Shown here piece after piece: positions 46,546 to 57,124 of a DNA stretch of 64,000 nt (its first letter is position 1; every line of letters begins with the position of its first letter). Both the position numbers and the translations under genes were made by a program. Source of the DNA: Ehretia macrophylla (taxonomy: Eukaryota; Streptophyta; Magnoliopsida; Boraginales; Ehretiaceae). Under the pieces are notes generated by a model. It was not told where the DNA came from and ran no database searches. It saw nothing but the letters and a program-made list of their open reading frames with translations. The DNA lies in the NCBI GenBank assembly GCA_037974665.1, contig CM075783.1, positions 19,624,762 through 19,688,761 on the forward strand. The letters are read 5' to 3'.

Positions 46546-48094
46546 TGCATGCTATGAGAGCTACTGCTTTGATAGCATGTGCCATTATATCTCTTCATTT
46601 TTACCCCTATGCTTGCCGCTACAAATTGAACATCATCTCATATTTGCAAACTCCTTGCTAAATTTGCAACCAAGAAGCAATTGTGAGATCTTCTTGCATG
46701 AGCACTCCAATACTCCAGTTAGTTTCTCTCTCAATTTGATGAATAGTCAAGAGCATTATTTTCAGTGAATATGAGTTACATTGATGCAACTTATTGTATC
46801 CTTCAACTTAAAAATATTATTACTAAATATTAAAGATATAGAGAAAGTGAAATCAAGAATATTAATATAAGCCCACCATTCACCATATTTTTTTTTAAAA
46901 ATTCATTGCGGGGAGACATAGAAAGTTCATCTTGTACATCCTGTAACATTTTCAAGAAGTCAACATTACAATCAATGTTAGTAAAATCTATCTTATACTT
47001 GTATATGGTTGAAAAGTTATATTTTATTTATAACATTATGTATCCAAATATCATGATGATCATCATAACGAGTGCATCCTCAAAATAAATATTCCATTAA
47101 TTGAGAACAGTCAACTCAAAAAATTTTAGATATATACTTTAATTGGAAAATAATAATAATAATAATACAAACAAGCCAAGAAACCTATCCAATTGATAAG
47201 GAAGAAATTACCCACCTCATCTGAAAGACTTGTATGCCCCTAAAGTGCTCTCCGATAAAAAGGTAGGATAGGTCTTCCATGATAGACCAAACCTCCGCAC
47301 CCTGATGCAGCTTCGAATCTGACCTCCCGATGACTTCCCAAATTCGGCCTCCCAATAACGTCCCAAATCCAACCTCCTGATGACGTCCCAAATCTTAACA
47401 TAATGCCAACACACCTCATGAAAACCGCAGGTGTCAGATTCTCTCTCATCGAAGGATATAAATGCACCCACACATTCTCCAGGGGAGGTAACAGTTTCAT
47501 TTTACTAAAAATAGATACACTTCTTTTCTTCAAGCACCCAACTAACTTAAGTTTCGGAGTGCTAACACGGAGCACACTTCCTGCGGCTCCTTTTCTTTTT
47601 TGTAGGTCCTCAGGAAGTCAAATTTGGTCAACCTTCCAAATTTAGCTGTTCTTAAATTCATACCTTAACACCAATAATATAGTGAGCAATCAATTGTATC
47701 ATCACACTTATGTTTGGGTTAGTTAGTTATATGCTAGTGATTTCACATTTATTGCTAAGCATGATTTATTACTATCATTGCAATTTATTGTAGGATAAAG
47801 TGTTACATGCTACTGATTCACTCTTGATAATCCCAAATATGAACAAACACATTGACAATTATGTTATTCTACTACGATTAATTACATCATCACTCTTGAT
47901 ATTCCAAAAAGGCACTTTAAAAAGGTAAAACTAACTTAGATAAAATCTATTCCAACTCAGCTAAATCACCATATATATATAAATCACCATCCAAAAGAGC
48001 AACTAAATCTATGTATAACCATATCTTATTATCCTAAAAAAATAAAGAAACCATTAAAAAAAATGTCTTTGTTACCATTTAGGTGGTGGTGTAT
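46546..48094. other. No gene recognised
   Basis: AT-rich with (aat)n at about 47147-47167. A GC-richer island at 47.19-47.64 kb supports several overlapping frames on both strands, but none resembles a known protein and part of it is a tandem repeat, so I make no gene call. Confidence 0.4.
47323..47397. repeat. 25-bp tandem repeat, three units
   Basis: Units at 47323, 47348 and 47373 each read close to cctcccgatgacgtcccaaa followed by five variable bases. Confidence 0.85.
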
Positions 48095-48119
48095 GTTCAC
48101 TACAAAAAAAAAAAACTAG

Positions 48120-48470
48120 ATTTTACGACGGACTGTCGCTATGCTATCACCAACATGGCGACAGTTTGGTGACGGGAAAGTTTGACGCAAGTTTTTTGAC
48201 AAGACGGTAACGGCAAAATGTCGGACACAAAAAACCATCACCAAGCCGTCACTAACGGTGATGGCCGTCTTTGCCATCTCCAATTTGGTGATAGCCAAGC
48301 TAGACTGTCACCAAATTGGCGATGGCCAAGCTAGACCGTTACCAAATTGGTGACGACCGGGTGAGGGAAAAAAAATTAAGTAGGCAATTCAGATATAGTG
48401 GAGACGGCTCGGTGACGGTATGGTGACAGATTCCCTCACCATGTCGTCACCATAATGGGTAACAACTCAA
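48120..48470 (+). repeat. Left subterminal repeats of the CACTA element
   Basis: Dense direct and inverted copies of ggtgacgg / ccgtcacc-type motifs, for example gtgacggtatggtgacag. CACTA transposases bind such subterminal motifs in known families. Confidence 0.8.
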
Positions 48471-48669
48471 TTTCCTTTGAGGTGATGAATAAGCAAGGCC
48501 TTTAATCCCAAAATAATAATGAATATAGTAAATTCTGAACTAGCAATACCAGTTAGAACATGTATTGTTAACAAGAAGTATTGACAAACGTCGTTTCCCA
48601 AGTAATAAAATAGTTTGTTATTTTACAAATTAACTACAATAGTTTATTTTTAAAAATTAAAAATTATAT

Positions 48670-48935
48670 TTTTTCCTGTCTCTGTATTGGAGATGGGGAT
48701 CAATCCTGTCACCAATATTAGAAATAGGAGCTGAACCCCGTCTCCAACATTAGAGACGGGGCCTGAATCCCCTCTCCATTAATGGAGATGGGGGGCTTAG
48801 CCTGTCTCCAATGGAGACGGGGGATCAACCCCGTCTCCAATATTGGAGACGGGAGATGAACCCCATCTCTAAAGTTGGAGACGGGGGCCTAACTCGTCTC
48901 CAAAGTTGGAGACAGGGGATTAGCCCATCTCCAAC
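48670..48935 (+). repeat. GTCTCC palindrome array inside the CACTA element
   Basis: About seven to eight units spaced about 35 bp apart, each a near-palindrome of the form ccgtctccaa-tattggagacgg. Loop sequences between units vary (gatcaa, gatgaa, cctgaa). It is distinct from the outer gtgacgg motif. Confidence 0.85.
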
Positions 48936-50255
48936 AAGAGGGCTTTTTAACTATTTAAAAAAAATAAATAAATACCCAAAACGGTGACGGACCAAGTAGG
49001 GCTGTCACCACTAATCTTAAACAAAATAAATAAATAAATGAAAATTTGTTCAATTTTAAAAACAGCCTCCTACTCCCATTCCCGTGACCCACCCATCCCA
49101 GTCCTTTACTCCCCACCCGTGACCCCCATCCCAAAGTCCCCCACCTCCACCCATGACCCCTCAGTCCCCTACACCTACCCTAGTACTCTACCCATACCCC
49201 GCGACCTACCCCAGTCCCTTATCCCCACCTATGAACCCCCCCTGTCCAGATCTACACACACATATATTTATATATATATATGCCGTTTTTTCTAATTTTT
49301 GTTGGATTTTTGTTTTTATTTTTCAGTTTTAAATAATTTTAGTTTTTTGAATTGGCTTTTTTGTTTGCTATAGAATGTGAAGATATTCACCGAAAATAGA
49401 CGTGCCGCGAGGGCAAGCATTTGGATCCTCTCAAATGAGAATTTGTCAAAGAGGTAAAAGTTTGAATACTGTTATTTTTCATTTTTAGTATTATAGACAA
49501 TGTAGGGAATATATTTTTGCTGCTATATACATCGATTTATGCATACAAAAAAATGATCTTTATGATTGTAGTTTATTGAGTAGTAAACTAAATTGAATAA
49601 TTTGTTGTTGTGGCTTTATATTTTTATTCAATTGATTTTAGAATGATACCCCTAAAAAAAAAAGAGGCAGAGAGCTCACGACGGGAAAGAACGGAAAGAA
49701 GGAAGGGGAAAAAAGAAGAGAAGTGAAGAAAATCCATATTTAAGCTCATTCTTTTGCATTTTTCTAGCTAGCAAGGTGAGGGGCTTGCATTTGATCTTTA
49801 TTTTTGTTGTGTTATTCATGAAGTATATGTGATCCTTTTTTTTGTGTTGTTGCTTGTTAATTTTGAAGATTTTGTGAAATGGTTGTTAGTAGTCTTTAAG
49901 CTTCTACTAAAAGATAGACTCTCTTTAATAATCTACAGTACTCTTGCTTTTTTTAAAAAAAAAATCTCAACTTATTGCAAAGTTATATTGCACAGAGAAT
50001 TCAGCGATGGCTAATGCTCGAATAGAGGAGGCTGCAAATCGCAATATAATGGCTTCTCATCTCAATAGTGCGTAGGTTTGAAAATCTGAACTTCTTAAAT
50101 CACTTGATATATATATTTAAAAAAGTTGGTATGGTTGTTGAGAATCTAAATTGAATTGATATCAGAGTGTTATATTTCTTTTGATAAAAGATCATGCTGT
50201 ATAAGACAACCTTGTTATGCTCAATGCTGAGAGATTACCTTTTCTTGTTTTCTTG
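48936..50255. other. CACTA interior, no gene seen
   Basis: It holds a C-rich low-complexity stretch (49.07-49.25 kb), a (ta)n tract, a T-rich stretch, then short exon-like GC-richer pieces (49.38-49.46 and 50.0-50.05 kb) and a purine-rich block. I see no transposase or captured gene that I can name. Confidence 0.45.
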
Positions 50256-50260
50256 CAAGA

Positions 50261-50613
50261 TGACGCAGAACGGAAGCGAAATACTAGATTCGTTCTAGCA
50301 AAACGTCCTTGATACAAGGAAAACTTTAAATATTACAACTCTAGAATGCTAGAGAGGAAGCATACAATACTAGCTTTGTATTGATTGAAGTGTGTTTAAT
50401 GAGCTTGGAGAGCTATCTATTTATAGGAGCTCTTAGGCCTTAAAATTTGCTAAACTTCCTATGTGGGATAAAACAAACTAAATGATACTATTCATAACAA
50501 AGCAATACTATTCATAACATAAGAAAAAAAATATGAAGGTTTATTTGTTCTTCTTCTTGGGTTTGATTTTGTCAATCTTTTTCATCAACTCCTTTGAATC
50601 ATGTTCCGCATCA
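50261..50613 (-). repeat. 3' LTR of the CRM-like element
   Basis: 353 bp. On the element's strand the LTR begins tgatgcggaac and ends ...ttctgcgtca. It contains the last ~24 codons of the polyprotein and its stop codon, plus a TATA box tcctataaatagatag (minus strand, near 50416-50426). The purine-rich tract gtggaggagat lies just outside it. Confidence 0.95.
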
Positions 50614-53600
50614 ATCTCCTCCACTTGAGAAAAACTCGCCCTCGAGTTAATTTCCGGATATAAAGAACCTTCCTGTGGATAGTAATCATATAAATCAGCA
50701 ACATTGAAGGTTGATGAAATTCCCCAATCATCCGGAAGATCAACCACATAAGCATTGTCATTGATCTTCTTTAAAATTTGGTAGGGACAATACTTCTTCG
50801 GATTCAGCTTGTTGTAGGTACCCACTGGAATTCTTTCTTTCCTCAAGTAGACCATGACCATATCTCCTTTTTTAAATACCTTCACCCTTTTATGCTTATC
50901 AGCTGCAGCCTTGTATTTGGCATTTGAGGCTTCCAATTTCTGTTTCACCTCTTCTTGAATAGACTGCACTTGTTCTGCCATTTTATTTGCTGCAATGCTC
51001 TTATCAGAGAATTTCGGCAGTTTAACCAAATCTAGAGCATGCTTTGGTACCTTCTTGTAGACAATGAAAAATGGTGAAACTCCAGTTGAGCTGTGGATTG
51101 CACTATTATAGGCAAACTCAGCTTGTGCAAGTGCAAAATCCCATTGTCTCGGCTTATCTTGGCAAATACAACGAATCAAATTTCCCAAGGTTCTGTTGGT
51201 TGCCTCGGTTTGACCATCAGTTTGAGGATGAGCTGTGCTGCTGAACTTCAAACTTGCATCGAAGCGCTTCCATAATGTGAGCCAGAAGTGAGATAGAAAT
51301 TTAGAATCTCTATCAGAAGTGATGGATTTTGGGACTCCATGGAGTCGCACAATCTCTTGGAAGAATAGTCTTGCAATGTGCACTGCATCTGAAGTTTTCC
51401 TGCAAGGGATGAAATGCGCCATCTTTGAAAGTCTATCCACGACCACAAATACAGAGTCTACTCCTCTTTGGGTTCTTGGCAATCCCAAGACGAAATCCAT
51501 AGACAAATCTTCCCAAATATCTTCTGGTATAGGCAACGGTATATAGAGTCCCGTGTTTTGTGTCTGGCCCTTTGCAGTTTGACAAATTGGACATTGTCTC
51601 ACGAACTTGCCCACATTTCTTTTGATTTGTGGCCAGAAATACCTTTCCTCCACACTTGCAATAGTCTTATCTCGTCCAAGATGTCCACCAAGTCCTCCTC
51701 CATGCAAGTCTCGAATGATTTTCTCCCTTAAGGATGTTCTCGGGATGCAAAGTCTGTTACCTTTGAATAGGTAATCATCATAGACGTGGAAGTCTCCAGT
51801 TGGTTGCTTTGACAAGTGTTTATGCCAAACTTCATTAAAATCTTCATCCTCTGGGTAGAAATCCTTCAGACATTCAAATCCTACAACTTCGCCACTTAAA
51901 GTAACCAGCAAAGTTGCCCTTCTACTCAAGGCATCGGCAACACGGTTGGAAGCTCCTGATTTATGTTTAATAACATAAGGAAATTGTTCCATATACGAAG
52001 CCCACCTTGCATGCATCTTGTTCAAATGTTTTTGACTCTTGAAATGCTTCAAGGCTTCATGATCAGAATATATTACAAATTCACGTGGAATTAAGTAATA
52101 CTCCCAATGTCGTAAAGCTTGAAGCACAGCATATAACTCCTGCTCATAGGTTGACCATTTTTGACGTGCCTCGCTAAGCTTTTCACTGTAGAATGCAACA
52201 GGTCTGCCTTCTTGAGATAATACTGCCCCAATGCCAATTCCACTTGCATCACATTCCACTTCAAAAACTTTATCGAAATTCGGCAACACCAAGACAGGTG
52301 CAGTTGTCAACTTTTCTTTGATTTGTGCAAAACTTTTGTCAGCTGCCTCACTCCATTGGAATTTCCCTTTCTTTAAGCAATCAGTGATAGGAGCAACGAT
52401 ACTGCTAAAATTCTTGATGAACCTCCTGTAAAATGTGGCTAAGCCATGAAAGCTTCTGACTTCAGTGACTGTCTTTGGAGTCGGCCAGTCTCTGATTGCT
52501 CGAACTTTCTCATCATCAACATGGATTCCTTCAGCACTTACAATGAAGCCCAAGAAAACTAAGCGATGTGTCATAAAATTGCATTTTTTTAAGTTGACAA
52601 ATAGCTTGTTGTCTTGAAGGACTTTCATAATCTGACGCAGGTGGTCCACATGCTCTTCTTTGTTGTGGCTATAGATCAAAATATCGTCGAAATAAACCAC
52701 GACAAACCTTCCGATAAATGGCTTGAGGACTTGATTCATAAGGCGCATGAATGTACTTGGTGCGTTGGATAGTCCAAATGGCATGACTAACCATTCGTAT
52801 AAGCCTTCCCGTGTTTTGAAAGCAGTTTTCCATTCATCTCCCGGTCTTATACAGATTTGGTGATAGCCGCTACGCAAGTCAATCTTCGAGAACATTGTTG
52901 ACCCTTGTAATTGATCCAACATATCCTCCAGTCGAGGTATAGGAAAACGATACCTGACTGTGATTTTGTTGATGGCTCGGCTATCCACACACATTCTCCA
53001 GCTTCCATCCTTCTTGGGTGTCAACAAAGCTAGTACTGCACACGGACTCATACTTTCTCTAATATGCCCCTTGCGCATTAATTCTTCTACCTTCTCTTTT
53101 AGTATTTCATTCTCCTTTGGGCTCATCCGGTAGTGAGGTAGATTTGGCAAACTTGCTCCAGGGACTAAGTCAATGTGATGCTGGATGTCCCTCATCGGTG
53201 GAAGTCCATCAGGTAATTCATCCGGAATAATTTCTTTAAATTCTTCCAATATGTGTTGTACCTCCTCTGGGACTTCTTCTTCATGCGATTCCTCTCCTTT
53301 GATTACAAGAGCAAAAGTTTCTCCGGTCTCTTTTGATTCTTTGAAGAATTCATTTGCAGAATCCGCCATAATAAGGAAAGATTTCCCCTCCACTTTAGAA
53401 GTTTTGGGTCTATCTTTGTTGGTCGGGAGGATTGCTATTTTCTTTCCATTCCACCAAAAAAAGTAGACATTTGTTCTTCCTCGATGAGTTGCATCAACGT
53501 CATATTGCCATGGTCGCCCAAGTAGGATATGACAGGCATCCATGTCAATTACGTCACACATGATTTCATCCTTGTAAGATTTTCCAATAGAAATAGGAAC

Positions 53601-55313
53601 TTTGCACACCTCTGTGACCTTTATTGAAGGTCCTTTCTTGACCCACCCAATCTCGTACGGTGTTGGATGAGGTTCTGTGGGCAGCTTCAAGTGATTCACC
53701 AAAGCTCTTGAAACAATATTCTCCCAGCTCCCGTTGTCAATAATAAGGTTGCATACCTTTTCTTGAATACTGCATTTTGAATGAAAGATGCGTTTGCGCT
53801 GGGATGAGTCTTCTTGCTTCGGGGTGTACAATAATCGTTGAATGACACACGTCACTTGTTCTCCATCTTCGTCTGCAATTTCAGCATCCTCCAAGTCATC
53901 ATCATTATTGTACTCAACTTCTTCATCACCCTCATTATCATAGTCTGCTAGATTGATAGACTTGCGAGCTCGGCATTCATTGGAACGATGACCAGGTTCT
54001 CCACATTTGAAACATTTTCCAATGGTTGGCCTAGCATATGGATTATTGGGTCGGGTGGTATTCGACGTCTGTCTGATTGATTTGGCCACCCCTTGATTGC
54101 TAGTGCCAGTATTGTGAGTAGAAGGACGAGTTGCTTCTTCTGCAACTTGTTTGCCTCTGTCAGGATTCGAACGGACTGGTGCAAAAGGAGTTTGTCGAGT
54201 GGAAGGACGAGCCAAAAGCATTTCTGCCTTTAATGCCATGTTGTAACCTTCATCAACGGTCCATATTGGAGCTAATGTCATCCTATCCCGGATTGCAAAT
54301 TTCAAGCCGTTGAGGTATCGTGATGTTTGCTGTTCCTCCGACTCTGATATATTGCACCTAGCAGTAAGGCGCAAAAATTCATCAGTGTATTCTCTCACTG
54401 ATCGATGACCCTGGCTGCAGTTTTGGTATTGTTGGAACAAATATTGTTCATAATCTGGAGGAAGGAATCTTCCTTTCAGTTGTTGTTTCATCTTTCTCCA
54501 AGTCCGAACAGGTGCCTTTTCTTGTCGCCTTCTATTGTTTTGCAAGGTGTCCCACCAAGCAGCTGCACCGCCCTTTAATTTGTAGGCGACTAGTTTTACT
54601 TGTTTGTCCTCCGGTACATCCATCATGTCAAATAATTTTTCAACTTCATAGCACCAATCAAGAAATGCTTCAATATTAAGATCGCCGTTGAAGTTTGGAA
54701 TGTCGGCTTTAGGACGATATTCATCAAAGCCTTGTCCTCTCCTGGGTGCATGTTGATGCCTTTGATTTATTTCTTCGTCACTGTCAGATTCCTCCTCATA
54801 TGTTGGTGGTCTGCGATGTCGAGCAAAACCACGTTGATGAGGATGTTGTGGTTGATTTCTAGCTCGTGGTTGTGCTTGGTTGATTCCTCGGTAGTTTAGG
54901 AGCTCTTCATCAGATTCATCTTCATAGGCTGGTTGCCTATGACGAATTGCAAGGTCGCGTTGATTGATAGGTTGGCCACGAGCATCTTCTCTGGCACGGT
55001 TGATCCCACCATCGTCACGAGCCCTATTGGCGTTTAGGCTTAAGTTGGAAAGGATGTCGCGAATCTCTCGGAGTTCACGGGTCATCTTTTCTTCTTGAGC
55101 TTGTATCGCCGCCCAAAGGGCCTCCATCCCTCGACCACCGTCAATAGGATGGCCGCCTTCGCCTCTACTATGGCTACTACCAGCAATGTTGATGTCGACG
55201 TTACTACTATCTCCACCACCATTGTTGTTCTTGGACGCCATCTTCTCCGGCTTATAGGTTTGTAATTTAATCGGTCGAGTTTTCTGATGCACAAGATCCA
55301 CTATACGTGGCAA
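50541..55313 (-). CDS. Gag-pol polyprotein of the CRM-like element
   Basis: One frame of 1590 codons; a second Met 24 codons in (55241, [10 protein letters not shown]) may be the true start. The order is: Asn/Arg-rich N-terminus; gag (about residues 205-375); CCHC zinc knuckle [14 protein letters not shown]; aspartic protease ([13 protein letters not shown]); reverse transcriptase ([21 protein letters not shown]); RNase H ([16 protein letters not shown]); then integrase with an HHCC-type zinc finger (GGHLGRDKT ... CPICQTAKG) and a D,D,E core ([17 protein letters not shown]). The tail [10 protein letters not shown] then [12 protein letters not shown] is basic and runs into the LTR, a trait known for CRM elements. 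It makes the element's capsid and copying enzymes. The frame is open throughout. Confidence 0.9.
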   Translation of the reverse strand: MPRIVDLVHQKTRPIKLQTYKPEKMASKNNNGGGDSSNVDINIAGSSHSRGEGGHPIDGGRGMEALWAAIQAQEEKMTRELREIRDILSNLSLNANRARDDGGINRAREDARGQPINQRDLAIRHRQPAYEDESDEELLNYRGINQAQPRARNQPQHPHQRGFARHRRPPTYEEESDSDEEINQRHQHAPRRGQGFDEYRPKADIPNFNGDLNIEAFLDWCYEVEKLFDMMDVPEDKQVKLVAYKLKGGAAAWWDTLQNNRRRQEKAPVRTWRKMKQQLKGRFLPPDYEQYLFQQYQNCSQGHRSVREYTDEFLRLTARCNISESEEQQTSRYLNGLKFAIRDRMTLAPIWTVDEGYNMALKAEMLLARPSTRQTPFAPVRSNPDRGKQVAEEATRPSTHNTGTSNQGVAKSIRQTSNTTRPNNPYARPTIGKCFKCGEPGHRSNECRARKSINLADYDNEGDEEVEYNNDDDLEDAEIADEDGEQVTCVIQRLLYTPKQEDSSQRKRIFHSKCSIQEKVCNLIIDNGSWENIVSRALVNHLKLPTEPHPTPYEIGWVKKGPSIKVTEVCKVPISIGKSYKDEIMCDVIDMDACHILLGRPWQYDVDATHRGRTNVYFFWWNGKKIAILPTNKDRPKTSKVEGKSFLIMADSANEFFKESKETGETFALVIKGEESHEEEVPEEVQHILEEFKEIIPDELPDGLPPMRDIQHHIDLVPGASLPNLPHYRMSPKENEILKEKVEELMRKGHIRESMSPCAVLALLTPKKDGSWRMCVDSRAINKITVRYRFPIPRLEDMLDQLQGSTMFSKIDLRSGYHQICIRPGDEWKTAFKTREGLYEWLVMPFGLSNAPSTFMRLMNQVLKPFIGRFVVVYFDDILIYSHNKEEHVDHLRQIMKVLQDNKLFVNLKKCNFMTHRLVFLGFIVSAEGIHVDDEKVRAIRDWPTPKTVTEVRSFHGLATFYRRFIKNFSSIVAPITDCLKKGKFQWSEAADKSFAQIKEKLTTAPVLVLPNFDKVFEVECDASGIGIGAVLSQEGRPVAFYSEKLSEARQKWSTYEQELYAVLQALRHWEYYLIPREFVIYSDHEALKHFKSQKHLNKMHARWASYMEQFPYVIKHKSGASNRVADALSRRATLLVTLSGEVVGFECLKDFYPEDEDFNEVWHKHLSKQPTGDFHVYDDYLFKGNRLCIPRTSLREKIIRDLHGGGLGGHLGRDKTIASVEERYFWPQIKRNVGKFVRQCPICQTAKGQTQNTGLYIPLPIPEDIWEDLSMDFVLGLPRTQRGVDSVFVVVDRLSKMAHFIPCRKTSDAVHIARLFFQEIVRLHGVPKSITSDRDSKFLSHFWLTLWKRFDASLKFSSTAHPQTDGQTEATNRTLGNLIRCICQDKPRQWDFALAQAEFAYNSAIHSSTGVSPFFIVYKKVPKHALDLVKLPKFSDKSIAANKMAEQVQSIQEEVKQKLEASNAKYKAAADKHKRVKVFKKGDMVMVYLRKERIPVGTYNKLNPKKYCPYQILKKINDNAYVVDLPDDWGISSTFNVADLYDYYPQEGSLYPEINSRASFSQVEEIDAEHDSKELMKKIDKIKPKKKNK

Positions 55314-55401
55314 GTGCAGAGCATACGACTCAATCGACCAATCAAGCTTTCTGATGCACAGGGTCCACTATTAGTGGCAAGTGCAGAGCATACGGCTCAA
55401 T
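55282..55401 (-). repeat. 67-bp tandem duplication in the CRM-like leader
   Basis: Two units start at about 55282 and 55349. They share ttctgatgcaca, gatccacta-type and gtggcaagtgcagagcatac segments. It lies between the primer site and the gag start. Confidence 0.8.
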
Positions 55402-55453
55402 TACAACTACAACCCTCTAAACTAGGACTCTCGAACTTGGCTCTGGTGCCAAC

Positions 55454-55806
55454 TGACGCAGAACGGAAGCGAAATACTAGATTCGTTCTAGCAAAACGTC
55501 CTTGATACAAGGAAAACTTTAAATATTACAACTCTAGAATGCTAGAGAGGAAGCATACAATACTAGCTTTATATTGATTGAAGTGTGTTTAATGAGCTTG
55601 GAGAGCTATCTATTTATAGGAGCTCTTAGGCCTTAAAATTTGCTAAACTTCCTATGTGGGATAAAACAAACTAAATGATACTATTCATAACAAAGCAATA
55701 CTAATCATAACATAAGAAAAAAAATATGAAGGTTTATTTGTTCTTCTTCTTGGGTTTGATTTTGTCAATCTTTTTCATCAACTCCTTTGAATCATGTTCC
55801 GCATCA
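55454..55806 (-). repeat. 5' LTR of the CRM-like element
   Basis: 353 bp, differing from the 3' LTR at two positions. It carries the promoter for the minus-strand transcript and an untranslated copy of the polyprotein's last codons. Confidence 0.95.
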
Positions 55807-55811
55807 CAAGA

Positions 55812-56689
55812 TGTTGGTCTTCATGCTAGAAATATAAATAGCGCCTCAACAACGGACAGTGGTGATTAACTTGAATCTTGCATTATCAACTCCTCGTATA
55901 TCTTCTGTTTCGCGTTTAATGAAAATATTTATACTAACTTTTTAGCTCTTTTCCCTGTAAGTATGCAATTGTGTAGGAAATGTTTCGAGGTGATAAATCT
56001 GAAAGTATCTACAGAATGATCGTTCATTAAAGTAGTGAAAGATTGGGTAGTGCCCTTGTGTATGAATGTGTCATTTGAACATTAAAGAAACTTAACCTTC
56101 ATTAACTATAAATTCTTTGGAGAAATTCCTTTAATTGAGTTAATGGCTAGTTTATTGTTACGTGGAGTTGAACTAGTTTCTTGTACAAGTTACTAACTAA
56201 AGTAAAATAAGAAATAGTATGAGTAACTGCATTCTCATGTGTTGATTTTAGTTAAAATAAATTCCAGCTTGGTTTACACGCGTGTTAATTGAATTAAGTT
56301 GTTGAGCTATCTTCTTAATTAACTTGTAGATTATTAAAAATAAGGAGTACGTGAGTTAAATGTTCTACTTACTGTAACTTATAAATTGATTGTGTTGTAT
56401 GTTAAAGTTTAAACTACAGTCATTTCCAATTGCTTAGTTGTAACCTTTACATTAAGTAACTTCTTACTTGGATTACTACTTCATGAATATGTTTTTAAGT
56501 GCTTTACTACTTGGATTACTACTTCATGACTGCTCACAGGGTCTTTGTATGAAGCTAAATATTAAGGCCATTTCTTCATATTTTTTTGATGATGCTGGTG
56601 TTGCATGCTAGTTTGTTAATAACTTTTACTTCTTCTTACCAAGTACCCTGCTAACATTACTCTTCTAGTCAAAGGATTATTTTTGTAAG
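55812..56689. other. CACTA interior right of the nested element
   Basis: AT-rich with no coding signal. A short direct repeat (ttggattactacttcatga) occurs at about 56467 and 56511. Confidence 0.5.
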
Positions 56690-57010
56690 CTTTGGCAATT
56701 TTGGTGACGGCATGGTGACGGGTGAAGTTGGCGAGGGCTTGGTGACGAGAAATATTAGTCACGGCATGGTGACGGAAAATATTAGTGATGCCATGGTGAC
56801 GGGAAATATTTGTGACGGCATGGTGACGGGATAAATTGGCGAGGGCTTGGTGACGGGCTGTATTAGTGATGGCATGGTGACGGGTGAAGTTGGCGAGGGT
56901 TTGGTGAGGGGAAATATTGGCGAGAGCTCGGTGACGGCAATTATTGGTGATGGCCTGGTGACGAGCCGTCACAATATGGTGACGGCTTGGTGACGGGGAG
57001 GATTTTGGCG
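56690..57010 (+). repeat. Right subterminal repeats of the CACTA element
   Basis: About nine to ten units of ~33 bp, each like ggcatggtgacgggaaatat followed by tagtgac or tggcgag. They share the gtgacgg core with the left end. The unit length is a multiple of three, which creates a false repetitive open frame on the minus strand. Confidence 0.85.
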
Positions 57011-57124
57011 ACCACCTCTTATTTGACGGACGTTTCCCCTCACCGTTCTGTCACAAATTTAAATTGACGACGATACAGTGAGGGGAACCGTTTCTCCCAG
57101 AATTCAATTTTCTTTGTAGTGGTT

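Larger units (their letters stand above)
50261..55806 (-). mobile_element. Ty3-gypsy chromovirus, CRM-like, looks whole and young
   Basis: A complete LTR element of 5546 bp on the minus strand. It has 353-bp LTRs (50261-50613 and 55454-55806), target duplications caaga (50256-50260, 55807-55811) and one long open polyprotein frame. The primer-site-like sequence ttggcaccagagcc sits next to the 5' LTR (55440-55453) and resembles the initiator-tRNA-Met site. The LTRs differ at two positions (about 0.6%), suggesting a few hundred thousand years. It looks whole, with no breaks seen. The gag and pol text is close to the CRM/Galadriel type of chromoviruses. No classical chromodomain is visible. It is nested in the CACTA element. 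Confidence 0.95.
48098..57121 (+). mobile_element. CACTA-type transposon, both ends, with nested gypsy element
   Basis: The termini are cactacaaaaaaaaaaaact and ...caattttctttgtagtg, flanked by 3-bp duplications gtt (48095-48097 and 57122-57124). That fits CACTA (En/Spm). Without the nested element it is about 3.5 kb. Subterminal repeats fill both ends (48120-48470 and 56690-57010). No transposase domain is visible, so it is a non-autonomous member. The interior has a GTCTCC palindrome array, C-rich and T-rich low-complexity sequence and a purine-rich block, as in the 19.97-kb relative. Overall it looks mobile in trans before the gypsy element landed. Confidence 0.9.

Noticed and set aside
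47240-47575. Overlapping minus-strand frames of 84-111 codons
   Set aside because: Part of the coding-like text is the 25-bp tandem repeat; no frame resembles a known protein and no promoter was seen.
48120-48935. Regularly spaced palindromic repeats that could suggest a CRISPR array
   Set aside because: The genome is a plant, the repeats are imperfect subterminal repeats of a CACTA element with proven ends and target duplications, and there are no cas genes.
49038-49295. Pro-rich frame resembling an extensin
   Set aside because: It comes from a C-rich low-complexity stretch within the CACTA interior; a similar C-rich stretch in the relative at 20.5 kb does not keep the frame.
56616-56972. 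118-codon minus-strand frame with repeats like RHHAVTNIS
   Set aside because: It is the reverse reading of the 33-bp CACTA subterminal repeat; the unit length is a multiple of three, which keeps the frame open by chance.
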